Below the pieces are notes generated by a model. It was not told the DNA's origin. It did not search any database and was given only the letters and a program-made list of their open reading frames with translations. The position numbers were made by a program, and so were the translations under genes. Positions 54,173-64,000 of a DNA stretch of 64,000 bases are shown piece by piece. Source of the DNA: Ophiostoma sp. CBS 140.51 (taxonomy: Eukaryota > Ascomycota > Sordariomycetes > Ophiostomatales > Ophiostomataceae); NCBI GenBank assembly GCA_029298735.1, contig JANSLP010000101.1:1-64000 (forward strand). Direction: 5' to 3'. Every line of letters starts with the position of its first letter. Position 1 is the stretch's first letter.

Positions 54173-57100
54173 CTAATTCGAAGCATAGGGAATGCCGTTG
54201 GTCATCCACTGGAACTGGTCGTACAGGCCCGTCGAGTAGCTCGCATAGCTCTTCTTGATCAGGTCCCGCATAAACTCGGCCGCCTCGCGCTCCGTCTTTT
54301 CGAGAACAAACCGTTCTCTAAAGTGCTTCACCGACTCGGGCTTGAAGCACGGCAGCCCGCTGTCCATCATCAGCAGCACCATTTGCGACAACTTTTCCGC
54401 ATAGGGCCGCGACGCCAAGAACGCCTTGATGCACAGCTCCTCGAACCATTGGAAGGCCTGGTGGTCGGTGCTGCCGCCCATGACCGCTAGCATTTCTGAT
54501 GTGAGTTTAAAGGGCGCCCGCTCAAACTTGATGCCGCCCGGTGCAATATCAAAGCAGAAGCCGAAATCAATGTGCAGAATGTGGCCCGCATCGTCAATCA
54601 TAATGTTGCCGTTGTGACGGTCCTTGAACTGCAGCAGGAAAGAAATCACCGAGTACGCCGCCATGCTCTTGACAAAATTGTTGCGCGCCGCCTGGAACCG
54701 CAGGGCGTCCTCGTTTCCGTACTTGGAGATGAAGTAGTCATATAACCCGTTGACGGCCTCGCGACCGAGCATATCCCGCGACACCGAGTTGGGCAGCACG
54801 TCAATGACACCGCAGCCGGGCGCCGTGGCCGTGACGCGGTAGGGGAACACAAACACGTCTAGGCCTACGCCCTGGAAGATGCCGCGGAACGCGGCAATCA
54901 TCTGCAGCGCCAGCACGTCCTGCCGGCAGTCGTCGCCGACCTTGAAAATGGCCGACTGCCACACCTCGATCGTGTTCTCGGGCGCCAGGGCGATATGACC
55001 AGCAGCACCATTGCCGTTGGCGCCGTTGGCGCCACTGACTCCATTGCTGCTGCTGCCCTGCGCACTACCCTTGGTGGCCACCTTGACGAGCGCATTGCTG
55101 TTGCTGGCGGCGGTGCCGTTGGCCACAGCCGCGGCTGCATTCTCGTTGGCCTCCTCGAGCAAATCGTCGGCCGAGCCTGTACCGTGCGACTTGGACTTCT
55201 TGATCCGGAACGTCGCCATGAAGGGAGCCTTGGCGTGGCTTTGCAGCGGCTTGCCCGACTTGCGGTCGATTCCAATCACCACGCCGTCGGGGTTGCTGGG
55301 CAGGTACACGCCCACCTCGACCTTAATCTTGCGCAGCTCTTCCTCAATCTTTTGCTTCTTTTCGGGTTTCGACCGCTTGATGAGCGGCTTGAGCTTGCCC
55401 GAGATGCTCGTGACCTCGTCGAAAAAGGCAAACTCGCGCTCGAAGAACTGGCGGTCGACTGTCGAAAAGGACGTCGTCATGCGCGTCATGACGCCGTCGA
55501 GCGTCGGTTTGATGGCATCCGGGATCTGGGCATCGTCGTCCTTGTAGGCATTGGCCTTCATGTTCCAGATGATTTGGTGCGCAAACAGCTGCGAGAACTG
55601 TGCCGTCTCTAGAATGTAGCGCGCCACGTAGCCGAGTGCATCGTACCGCAGAGTTTGCACAATCTGGGGGACATAGAAAAAGGTAATATCGACAGAATGG
55701 CTCTCGAGCGCGCGCATGGCATACTGGATCAGGTACGGGTGGTACTCGTACGACGGCATAAAGTACGTCACGGCCGTGATAGGGTTGATGGGGGCCCAGT
55801 AGAGAAGGAATTTCAGTTGGAAACTGACGTCGTGGGGCAGAGCGCCGTCCAGCAGAATGGGCAACGCGTCCGGCTCGTCCACAGCCTTGGACGGGAAGTT
55901 GAGCAGCAGCCACCGGACCTCCTTGTGCACACGAGGGTTCTGGAAGCGTGTCGCCAGTTGGATAGCCAGCGACGGGCTTTCTTGCCAGGCAGTGCGGATC
56001 AGAGGGACGAGCGCTTCAATGGCGCCCTTGGCGTTGTTGCTGCTGCTGCTATGGGTAATGGCGGTTAGGTGGGGATGGTTGAGTGCCTTCTCAGTCAACG
56101 GGTATGCCCAGACCGAAAGCCGCATCTGCTCATTCCCCAGCAGCAAGAGCAGCAGATCCTCCTTGGCCTGCAGTGACTTGACCGTGGCACTGGCCTGGTG
56201 CGAGCCGATAAACGACACGGCCTTGACGGCGGCCAGGACGTCGGACAGAAGGCGGATCTCCGTCTTGAGCTGCAGATTACTGCTGCCAAAGGACCACTTG
56301 AGCGTGCCCGAGAACCAGGTCAGAGCGGCCGACAGGATCTTGTCCTTGAGCCGCCATTGGGCAATGGCACTGATGGTGGAGCTGAAGCGCAGCACACGTA
56401 GACCAAACAGGATAATTTGGAACCACAGCTCGCGCGCAATCGGGTGCGGCTTGCCCATCGACTTGACCGCGTCCAGCGTCACGTCGAGCATCCTCAAGAA
56501 TCCCTTTTGGACGTCCACGCTGCCGAGACGCGTCGCATTAAAGTGGCTCTGGAGGAATTGGAGGAGGCGGGTGTGTGGGCCCAGCAGATTGTGCACATGC
56601 TGGCCACGCTTGGTGACGGCCGCACTGTCGCTGGGTGCAAACTGCATCTCTACGAAAAACGCATCCGGATCGGTAATGGCCGGGCTGAACAGACCCTGGC
56701 GCCGCTGGATGCTGACCTCCCACTGCTGGAGGACGGCGCCCAAGATGCGGGGCTCCATGCGCGGGCTCTCGTGCATCACGCCCAGCCACAGCGACACGCC
56801 GAGCTTGATGGATGCCTTGCTGAACATGGCAAATGGAATACTTACCAGGTACTGCACGATGGCGTTCTGGTCGCCCTGGCTGCGGCAGAGCAGCGAGGCA
56901 GCTCGCCGCAGAATGCTTTGAATGTCGCCCAGGGGTGTCGGCTTGCGATGCAGCACGCGCTCTTCAATGTGAGCGAGTGCACTGACGGCATCGGCGCTCT
57001 CGGTGTCGGTATTGGGTAGGAAGGAAGACCGGCGGTCCATGCGCATAAACGACAGCCACTCCATACTGTGATCGGGTAGCGGCTCGGCGTAGCGGTACTC

Positions 57101-60100
57101 CTGGCGGGAGGTGTACTGGGCGACAAAGTTGGACGCCGTGTTGATGCCAATCTCGCCAAAGCGGTCGAGCGAGGCCAGACGCTGGTCGGTAGATGGAATC
57201 GAAAAACCCATTTCCATGGCAAACGAGCGGCCGAGCGAGATGTGGCCGTAGGCGCCGTCGTCGTCCCACTCGGACAAGTATGTCTGCAGCAGGCCCTTGA
57301 CGTCCGCGGGAGCCAGGCCAATGACGCCTGATACCCAGGCCTTGGCCTTCTTATACAGCGTGTTCAGCGTGACGCGGCGTAGGTTGTAGTCATCGGACAG
57401 CTCGACCGTGACGTTGCCGCGGGCGGACGAAAAAGTATTGTTGGGTGCGTACATGTCCGTCTCGGACTCGAGGCAGCTCATCCACATCAGCGATAACAGC
57501 TCGAGCAGCGCAAAGAGCGAGGAGCGGTGGCAGAGCGCCGAGGGCACGTCGCGGATGATGCGGTCGGCACAGACGTAGGCGGCCTGCTGGACGCGCTCGA
57601 TGCGGTGGCAGCAGCTGCAGAAGATGGCGGCCAGCTGGGAGGCGGCATACTGGGCCGAGAAGCTAACGTCGGTGCCAGAGAGCGTCTTTTTGAGATACTT
57701 GTCGACGACTACTGAGGTGATGCCCTCCATGATGCTGCTGACATCGCCGCGGCGCATGCTGGGCTCGAGGAAGTAGGATAGGGCCTTGGTGCAGTCGCCC
57801 GCATCGGCACGCAGGCTCTCGACAAGGTAGGCGGACTGCAAAAAGATGACCTTGCGGTAGCTCAGGCCACGGATCTCGGACGCCTTGCCTGGCACCAGTT
57901 CAGAGAGCGTCTTCTTCTGCATCGCCTCGCGCTCCGAGCTCATGCCGCGGCGAAGCACCGTATTGAGCTCAATGTCGCTCTCGACCTGCTCGCCGCGCTG
58001 TTCTGCCACGAGGGGTGGCGAGTGCACGGCCATGACACGCAGCTCGTTGATGTACTTTTTGCCGCGCGGGGTGAGCGGTGTGAAGCCGTGGACGACAATG
58101 TTGAACCAGGCGTCTCGGATCATGGCATGGGCGTCGTCGTCAATGGCATTGTCGAGGGCTAGGTCGTTGGCCGACATGAAGACGGCCAGCGGCTGCAGGA
58201 GCTCCGAGATCTCGCACGCGGCTAGCTCGACGTCCGATTCTTTGGCGTGGTGAGTTTGATGGACGTCGCCCTTACTAATAATGTCGTCGAGCATGTGCTC
58301 CCAGTAAATGTCGTATAGGGGCGAATTCTTCTTGATGTTCGACGACAGGTAGTTGCGGGCGTTCATGACGGCCGTCAGCAGGTTGGGCCGGTTCTCGACG
58401 GTGGCAATGTGGCAGATGCGCGTAAACGTCTTGAGCAGCGAGCGGAACTCGAGCTGGCCGCCCGACAGCGCGAGCACGGCCGCGGCGGGGATGATCTTGG
58501 CATCGACCGTGCTGTTAATCTTATCAATCTTTTGGAGCAACATGGACTGCGCGAGGGCGGTAATCTTGGTGTCCTTGCAGGCAGTCGCAATGCCGCAAAT
58601 CGCCTGCACGACGTTGCCGTAAATGACAGACGTGTCCTCCTCGTTGTTCATCTGTAGAGAAATGGAACTGCCCGTCGACTGGCGGCCCTGGTAGATCTGG
58701 GCGACCGAGTCGAGATTGTTGGCACTTGAGCTGAGACCCGGCGCGCCGTCGGCCAGTGAGCGTTCGTTGCCAGCACTGGCACTGAGCACGTTGCCAAGGG
58801 TATAAATGGTCGTGATGATGGCGTCAGTCGACAGCATGCGTAGAACCGAGGCGAGGCCGGCCGACGCAATGTCAATAGAAACGCCGCGGGCGCCGCTCTG
58901 GACAATATAGCGCGGCAGCAGCTTGCTGACGTTGGCAGCGTACTCGGGCGAGATGCGGCAGATGAGGGCCAGCGATTTAAGGACAACAGACGACAGGCCG
59001 TCGTCGGCCATCTGCGCCGGGTCGGCCAGCGAGTCCTCGAGCCAGCCCATCAGGATGTCGGCATCGGCGGCGTCTTCGTTGAGGCGTGAGCAGTTGAGGT
59101 ACCCCACCAAGGCAGAGCTGCGAATGGAAAAGGCCAGCTTCTGCTGGGCTACCGAGCCCATGCGGACAAAGTCGGAGCTCGCCTCCAAGTAGTTCATCTG
59201 GTCGACGACGGCGTTGGCAAAGATCTCCACAGACTGATAGTCGGCGTCGCCACTGCGAGCGCTCATGGGGCGCAAAAGACCGTCGCCGGTCAGCAGGAGG
59301 TCGAGAACATGGGTGCGCTTGAGGGCAGAGACCTCGGCGACCAGCAGCGATGTGGCGGCCACGAGCAGGTGCATGAAGCTTTGCTGGAGCAGCATGGCAC
59401 CCAGGGGACGACCCGTCTCCCAGTAGTGGCGCAGGTGGCGCTTCCATTCCTTGATGACGCGGTCGGTAGAGTGCGAGTTGCGAATGGTCGAGAAGGCAGT
59501 TTCGACGGCAACCAAAAAGGGCTCAGACAGGACCTTGCGCAGGCGTGACACCAAAGCCAGACGGCCACCCGAGCGCCAAAAGTCGGCCTGGGCGGCGGCA
59601 GCATCGAGGAAGCCGAGCAGGGAGACGGCAATGGTCGCAGTGCGGATGGCATCGTCGAGGTTGCCATCATCGGTGCCGGCATCGCTGGTAATGCTGTTGA
59701 CGTTGCTACTGCTGCCATTGAGGATGCGCGAGGACGAAGCAGAAGCAGAGGGCGGGAGGATGGCATCGGTCGTCCGGGCACAGGCGTTAAGGAATGCCCA
59801 GACGTTGTCTGACACAGCCTCGTGGACGTCGTCGTGGTGGATGCCGAGCGAGAGAAGGGCCGCCGTAACGTGGAACGACAGGGACTCGGTCGGCGAGGGT
59901 TCGATGCGGCGGAAGAAGGGCGACGGGACAAAGGCTTGGACGTGCGAGTCAAGAATGTACGGCAGAAGCTGGCGGGTAAGGCGTTGGGCGCTCTGGCTCG
60001 ACTGGACGAGAGGAGCAGCCTTGCAGAGAGCCAGAAGGACCTCGAATTCGCGGATGGTCTGGAAATGTTAGTAGTCAAGAATGTATTTGCTGTGGGCACA

Positions 60101-60296
60101 GAGGTCCTACCATGGGCACACGCCCGGCGAGAGAGCGAGAGGCATAGCCGTTGGCGTTGGTTGGGGACTTTGCGTGGCTCGGGCAAGCTTTGCAGAGACG
60201 GTCGAGATCCGACTTTTCAAAGGCAGACGTCGTGCTGGTGGCCGACAAGGCGGCGATCTTCTCGAGAGCCCGCTGGCGGATGTTGCGCGTAGCCAT
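54173..60296 (-). CDS. STT4: Phosphatidylinositol 4-kinase STT4 (PI4K III alpha)
   Basis: Exons 60296-60111 and 60058-54173 join in phase 0 (52-nt intron, GTAGGA donor, CTAAC branch, CCAG acceptor) and give 2023 aa. It makes phosphatidylinositol 4-phosphate at the plasma membrane, feeding PI(4,5)P2 synthesis, cell-wall integrity signalling and lipid transfer. The first about 1,350 residues are helical solenoid. The PI-kinase accessory helical region follows (about 1370-1560). Then comes a PH-like stretch with VYLPSNPDGVVIGIDRKSGK and a Gly/Asn/Ser-rich insertion (about residues 1700-1745) just before the catalytic domain. Catalytic residues are evident: FKVGDDCRQDVLALQ (about 1760), the loop FKDRHNGNIM (about 1870) and the metal motif HIDFGFCFD. 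The C-terminus FQWMTNGIPYASN is typical. It is divergent from PRE7. Confidence 0.95.
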
Positions 60297-61105
60297 GGTG
60301 GGCGTAGACGGAGGGGTACGCCGTAGATCGATCGTGAACGGTGTTTTGCAGAAAGTGAAGCAAAAATGCGGACTTGGAAAAAGGGGTTCGATAGGGCTGT
60401 GTTGATTGATGGCGGAGGCCGAAATGAGGGTGCGAGACGAAGAGGTCGAGACCGCGGAAATGGGATTGGAAACTATACCGCCTCACACTCCGTTTCGAAG
60501 GCGCAGGAGATGTGTAGGATCCAAATGCCCGTTGGCAATGCGGTATCGAAAAAGTATCGAAAAAGTATCACGACAAGTCCAGACTTGAGATGCCGCAAAA
60601 CAGGGAAAGGGTGCAGCCTGAAAGCACTCAAAAGCACCGTCACTGCCAATCTCAGCCGGAGCTAGGACTCTCAGACGCTAACCCCGACGGTGTTGGGGCA
60701 ACAGCAACAAACAGCACCGTTCGTACCTGCTGTTGCGGGCCGTTGTGTTGGTGTTGGAACAGCAGGGCGATCTACGGCCTGTGATTGGGCAGAATCAAGC
60801 TAGCTCGAGCACACTCCAGCACCACAAAGCTCTGCACGTGAATTTAGTCATCATGCGTATGTATGCCTGTGCCTGTAAGGCTCCCGGCGGACGCGTTGTT
60901 GGCTGGTAGCCTCTGGGACTGTTTGAGCTTCATTGAGCTCAGACCCACGAACATCACCACATCACCACATCATCACCCACCATCCACCACGCAACACCCC
61001 TATCTTGACAACCATCACGACGAGCGAGCGACATCAACTTCTGTTTCATTTATCACATCCGTCAATCCATTGATACCTCCCACGCCCACACCCACATTGC
61101 CCACG
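60297..61105. promoter_or_regulatory. Bidirectional promoter, STT4 / PRE7
   Basis: 809 bp between divergent start codons. CCAAT boxes occur at 60646-60650 (+) and 60784-60788 (-). The yeast proteasome element GGTGGCAAA was looked for on both strands and not found. Confidence 0.6.
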
Positions 61106-62004
61106 ATGGCTGCCATCTTCAACCAAAACCCCGTCCACGACGGACCGAGCTACTCCTTTGCCAACGCCCCCAAGACCCAGGCCCCCGAGGGCGCACGGCA
61201 ACACCGTTTTGACCCGTATGTCATGTCCGACTGCTTTGTCCATGTTCACTTGGGAGTCGTTGATGTCGACGTTGACACTTATGTGATACTGACCTGCTTC
61301 TTTCTCCTCTCTCCAGCTACACCGACAACGGCGGCACGACTCTGGCCATTGCCGGCGACAACTTCACCATCGTTGCGGGCGACACGCGCCACACCGCTGG
61401 CTACGCCATCAACAGCCGATTCTCCCCCAAGGTCTTCAAGATTGGCGGCACGACGTCCGACCAGAAGGATGCCACCATCGTCCTGTCTGTTGTCGGTTTC
61501 GCCGCCGACGGCGCTGCCCTCAAGGAGCGCCTGGATACCGTCTGCAAGATGTACCGCTACCGCCACGGCAAGCCCATCAGCGTGCACGCCTGCGCCAAGC
61601 GCCTGTCGACCATCCTGTACCAGAAGCGCTTCTTCCCCTACTACACACACGCCATCCTGGGCGGCATCGACGAGGAGGGCAAGGGTGCCGTTTACAGCTA
61701 TGACCCCGTCGGCAGCTACGAGCGCGAGCAGTGCCGTGCAGGCGGTGCGGCCGCTTCGCTCATCATGCCCTTCCTCGACAACCAGGTCAACTTCAAGAAC
61801 CAGCACGTGCCGGGTAGCGGCGTCGGCCACGACCTGCAGGAGCGGCCACGCGTGGCCCTGGCGCGGCCGGACGTCGAGATTCTGGTCAAGGACGCCTTTG
61901 ACGGTGCCGTCGAGCGCCACATTGAGGTCGGCGACTTCTTGCAGATGATGGTCGTCACGAGCCAGGGCATTGAGGAGATTATCCTGCCGCTGAAGAAGGA
62001 CTAA
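61106..62004 (+). CDS. PRE7: Proteasome subunit beta type-6 (PRE7/PSMB1)
   Basis: Exons 61106-61215 and 61317-62004 join within a Pro codon and give 265 aa. The 101-nt intron has GTATGT and a CTCCAG acceptor. It is a non-catalytic beta ring subunit of the 20S core particle. The junction restores FDPYTDNGGTTLAIAGDNF. Further family landmarks are AGDTRHTAGYAINSR, KRFFPYYTHAILGGIDEEG, and an almost invariant stretch from AVYSYDPVGSYEREQCRAG into SLIMPFLDNQVNFKNQ. The N-terminal about 35 residues before the mature fold act as a propeptide-like extension. The region between NQHVPGSG and ARPDVEILVKDAF is the usual variable insertion. Confidence 0.97.
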
Positions 62005-62452
62005 GCGAGTGGGCTGTGGACAGTACAGCTACCCCAGGGCGGAATAGAAGAGGAAGCGCATCGACGCTGGAGGATGCTCGGTGCTGTTGGTCAATGTATA
62101 CTATTACGCAAGTCATAATCTGTTTTGTAGAAGCCTCTTTGCATTCATCGGGTTGGAAGTTTTCCTTTTTGTACAGTGAAATGCTTGCTCACGTGCCGTG
62201 ACAATTGTCGTTGCTCGATCGGTCTCAATACATCGTACTGCCTGCATCGCTCCTTCCCGTGCTGGGATCTGCGCTCTTCGATCGAGGCCGCCGCTTCTGT
62301 TTTAGAAGGAGAAATTGCGTGGGAGCCCAGTGCAACCGCTCTTTCCTCAAGAACGTCTTTGTCGTACCCCCGCCCCCTTTTCCCCGTCCTTTGGTTTGTT
62401 TTGATTCCGTGCATCGCCAAATCCGCACGAATCGCCAAATCCACACCTAGCC
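62005..62452. other. Intergenic, downstream of PRE7
   Basis: 3' flank of PRE7. No believable open frame; overlapping short frames on both strands lack domains. Confidence 0.55.
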
Positions 62453-63767
62453 ATGCATCCTCACAGCCCCTATCGTTTGTATAAGCGCAAAATTGGCTGT
62501 ATCATTTATTGGATCATTAGGGAATCCAATTCAATCATCTTCAATGCCCGCGACCTCTCCGACGATGTACCCAAAACGCCCATAACCGACAGCCAACTGA
62601 CCACGTCATGTCTTTTGGCTCTTGCCAGGCTCATCTCTATACACCATGACCCTGCCCTTGACATCATCTTGCCATACAGAAGCCTAGCACTGACATCAGC
62701 AGCAAAATCATGCCGCACCACGTCTTCCAATTGGCGTGCGCGGTTGATGCAATGACCGTGTCCCGTGGCTGGTCTTTCAACGTCCTCAAGGAACATGTCC
62801 TCAGAGAGCCAGTCGCAAATTTCAGCCCGTGTCGAGATATCGACCTGTTTCTGGATCGTGGGAGCCAGCGGTCTGGCATGGGCGTACCAGATGCCGTCCA
62901 CCTCCTCCACCATCGCTTTGGGCTCGACAGCACGCTTCATGGAGATTCGACTCGTCACAAGGCAGACTACGAAATCCTGGAGAAACTTCACAGGGACTAT
63001 GTCAACTGGCTAAGAAAAGCCCAATGCATGCAGGACGCTGGGGGTGCTCCTGGCTCACGCTTCACAAGCACCAACGCCAATGGAATGTGGCAATATTCAC
63101 CCTTCCTGTGTGGCACGGGCCCCGAGGAAGCCCTGGCAGAGTCATACCGGTGCAGCTTCACGGTCATGGAACGCATTCTAGAACCTGGTTTGCTGGTGCA
63201 TTTGCACAACATGCTCACCAAGGAAGGCTACCTTACCCGACCGATTGAGCTGTATGAAAAATTGGAACAGCTGTTTGCCAAATTATTCAGCGTGCCATTG
63301 GTGCCCGGGATACGGTAGACATCAATTTCATCGCCCTCGCCAATTACACGAGGCCTGTTACAAAGTTCGTCAGCCAGTTTCTCGATATTCAAGCAGGGAA
63401 GTACAACGCCTTGGAGTTCAAAAGGAAAACTCTCTTCAGAGCCGGTTCTCTCCCGAGCTTGCTGAGTATGGTTGACTGGGACATTGGCATGATTCCCGAC
63501 AACGCTATCCCCGTGCAATCGTTCCTTGGGACCTTGCGGCTCTACGAGACGAAGCGCGTGGATGATCCTGCGACCGGCAAGATTCGACTGGCGGACACCA
63601 ATGTCAAGCACCTCAAAGCCAAGGGCAAGACAGACACCGAGTTGCTGTCATGGGCAGAAGTCTCGCAGAATTACTTGGTCAATTCATCCCAACCGAGAAT
63701 GCAGACGATGCTTTCCAAGTCGCCGAAAGAAAGCATGGCTAAGGAGGGGTACCAGCCGGGCGACTAG
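62453..63767 (+). pseudogene. Frameshifted remnant of a fungal DUF6604-type protein gene
   Basis: Three consecutive + strand frames carry different parts of one recognisable fungal protein type. 62453 to about 62670 has the N-terminal SPYRLYKRKIGCIIYWI pattern. 62662-63318 continues with RGWSFNVLKEHV, CRDIDLFLDRG and QYSPFLCGTGPEEALAESYR, then LVHLHNMLTKEGYLTRPIEL. From about 63280 a third frame reads through DTVDINFIALANYTRPV, LPSLLSMVDWDIGMIPDNAI and RLYETKRVDDPATGKIRLADT to a stop at 63767. No GT-AG intron with reasonable sites bridges either frame change, so at least two indels broke the gene, unless an unusual splice was missed. I associate the family with the name DUF6604 from memory. 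Its function is unknown. Confidence 0.5.
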
Positions 63768-63845
63768 TTGGCAGATGATGCGAGTATTTGAAACGGCAGT
63801 ACCGGCAGCAGCAGCTCCACCAGCGGAGTGGATTTGCTCACCGTG

Positions 63846-63962
63846 CTACAACTGTATCTTATCCAAGATATCGTCCTTAATCCGCTGCCTGTTTAGGGTT
63901 TCAATTTCTTCTTCTGTGTGGCGAGCTTCATGACGGTCTTTGAGAACATTGAAGACGAGCTT
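63846..63962 (-). CDS. Possible last exon of a leftward gene entering from the right edge
   Basis: The minus strand reads 38 codons before a TAG at 63848-63846, starting right after a CTGTAG acceptor-like site at 63963: KLVFNVLKDRHEARHTEEEI, then ETLNRQRIKDDILDKIQL. The composition is that of a charged amphipathic coiled-coil helix, unlike random intergenic translation, and it sits just past the end of the frameshifted gene. Its upstream exons would lie beyond 64000. The protein cannot be named. It could be chance, since the stretch is short. Confidence 0.3.
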   Translation of the reverse strand, partial: KLVFNVLKDRHEARHTEEEIETLNRQRIKDDILDKIQL

Positions 63963-64000
63963 CTACAGACATAGCCCTCGCTATATGTGCAGTTTGTATA

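Noticed and set aside
56823..56848. GTAAGT...CAG segment inside the STT4 coding region
   Set aside because: It would be a 26-nt intron, too short for the spliceosome, and splicing it would break the frame. The translated text (QYLVSIPFAMFSKASIKLG) matches the expected continuous kinase sequence.
60297..61105. Proteasome-associated control element upstream of PRE7
   Set aside because: The yeast Rpn4 site GGTGGCAAA was not found on either strand, so no such control can be claimed.

Overview
The window is nuclear DNA from a filamentous ascomycete (Pezizomycotina). A Sordariomycete is the most likely placement, by inference from protein resemblance rather than from any marker gene. The evidence is: protein-coding genes with few, short introns (about 50-110 nt in most genes, 268 nt in OLA1) that have GTAAGT/GTATGT-type donors, CTAAC branch sites close to the acceptor and C/T-rich 5' leaders; strong GC preference at third codon positions, which creates long antisense shadow frames; and a set of fungal core genes. 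I see no transposon, CRISPR array, rRNA or convincing tRNA.

Layout from left to right. (1) 0.3-2.6 kb: a membrane-anchored ubiquitin-specific protease (-). (2) 4.3-8.1 kb: OLA1 ATPase (-), divergent from a PPPDE/DeSI-type isopeptidase (+). (3) 9.6-14 kb: a full-length VPS9-ankyrin-PX endosomal protein of the Vrl1/VARP type (+). (4) 14-19.2 kb: a 5.3 kb gene-free interval. (5) 19.2-26.6 kb: a conserved fungal orphan (+) and phosphoglucomutase (+), the latter convergent with a conserved uncharacterised protein (-). (6) 26.6-35.3 kb: an HMG-box NHP6 gene (-) between two 3-4 kb gene-poor intervals, then CENP-H (-). (7) 36-42 kb: ATG11 (+), divergent from CENP-H and convergent with mitochondrial ribosomal protein bL9m (-). 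(8) 42.6-53.5 kb: an alcohol-acetyltransferase family enzyme (-), a large disordered protein with a C-terminal membrane segment (+), a nucleotidyltransferase-fold protein (-) and a BTB-like protein (-). (9) 54-62 kb: the phosphatidylinositol 4-kinase STT4 (-), divergent from proteasome beta-6 PRE7 (+). (10) 62.4-63.8 kb: a frameshifted remnant of a fungal family, followed by what may be the last exon of a leftward gene that enters from the right edge.

Most genes are housekeeping: ubiquitin/SUMO and proteasome function, endosome and phosphoinositide traffic, selective autophagy, kinetochore and chromatin, translation, sugar metabolism. They do not form an obvious biosynthetic or defence cluster, and I did not find a convincing new multi-gene system. 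The points most worth following are: the complete Vrl1-type protein; an 11-bp motif (GTACGGAGTAC) found three times, always between genes; GTAC-dense patches in a gene-free interval; unusual exon structures (a one-residue terminal exon in NHP6, an in-frame readable last intron in ATG11, a splice-site tract made of a (CT)16 microsatellite); and several conserved but uncharacterised fungal proteins. Splice junctions were worked out by hand from frame, phase and consensus and have no transcript support.
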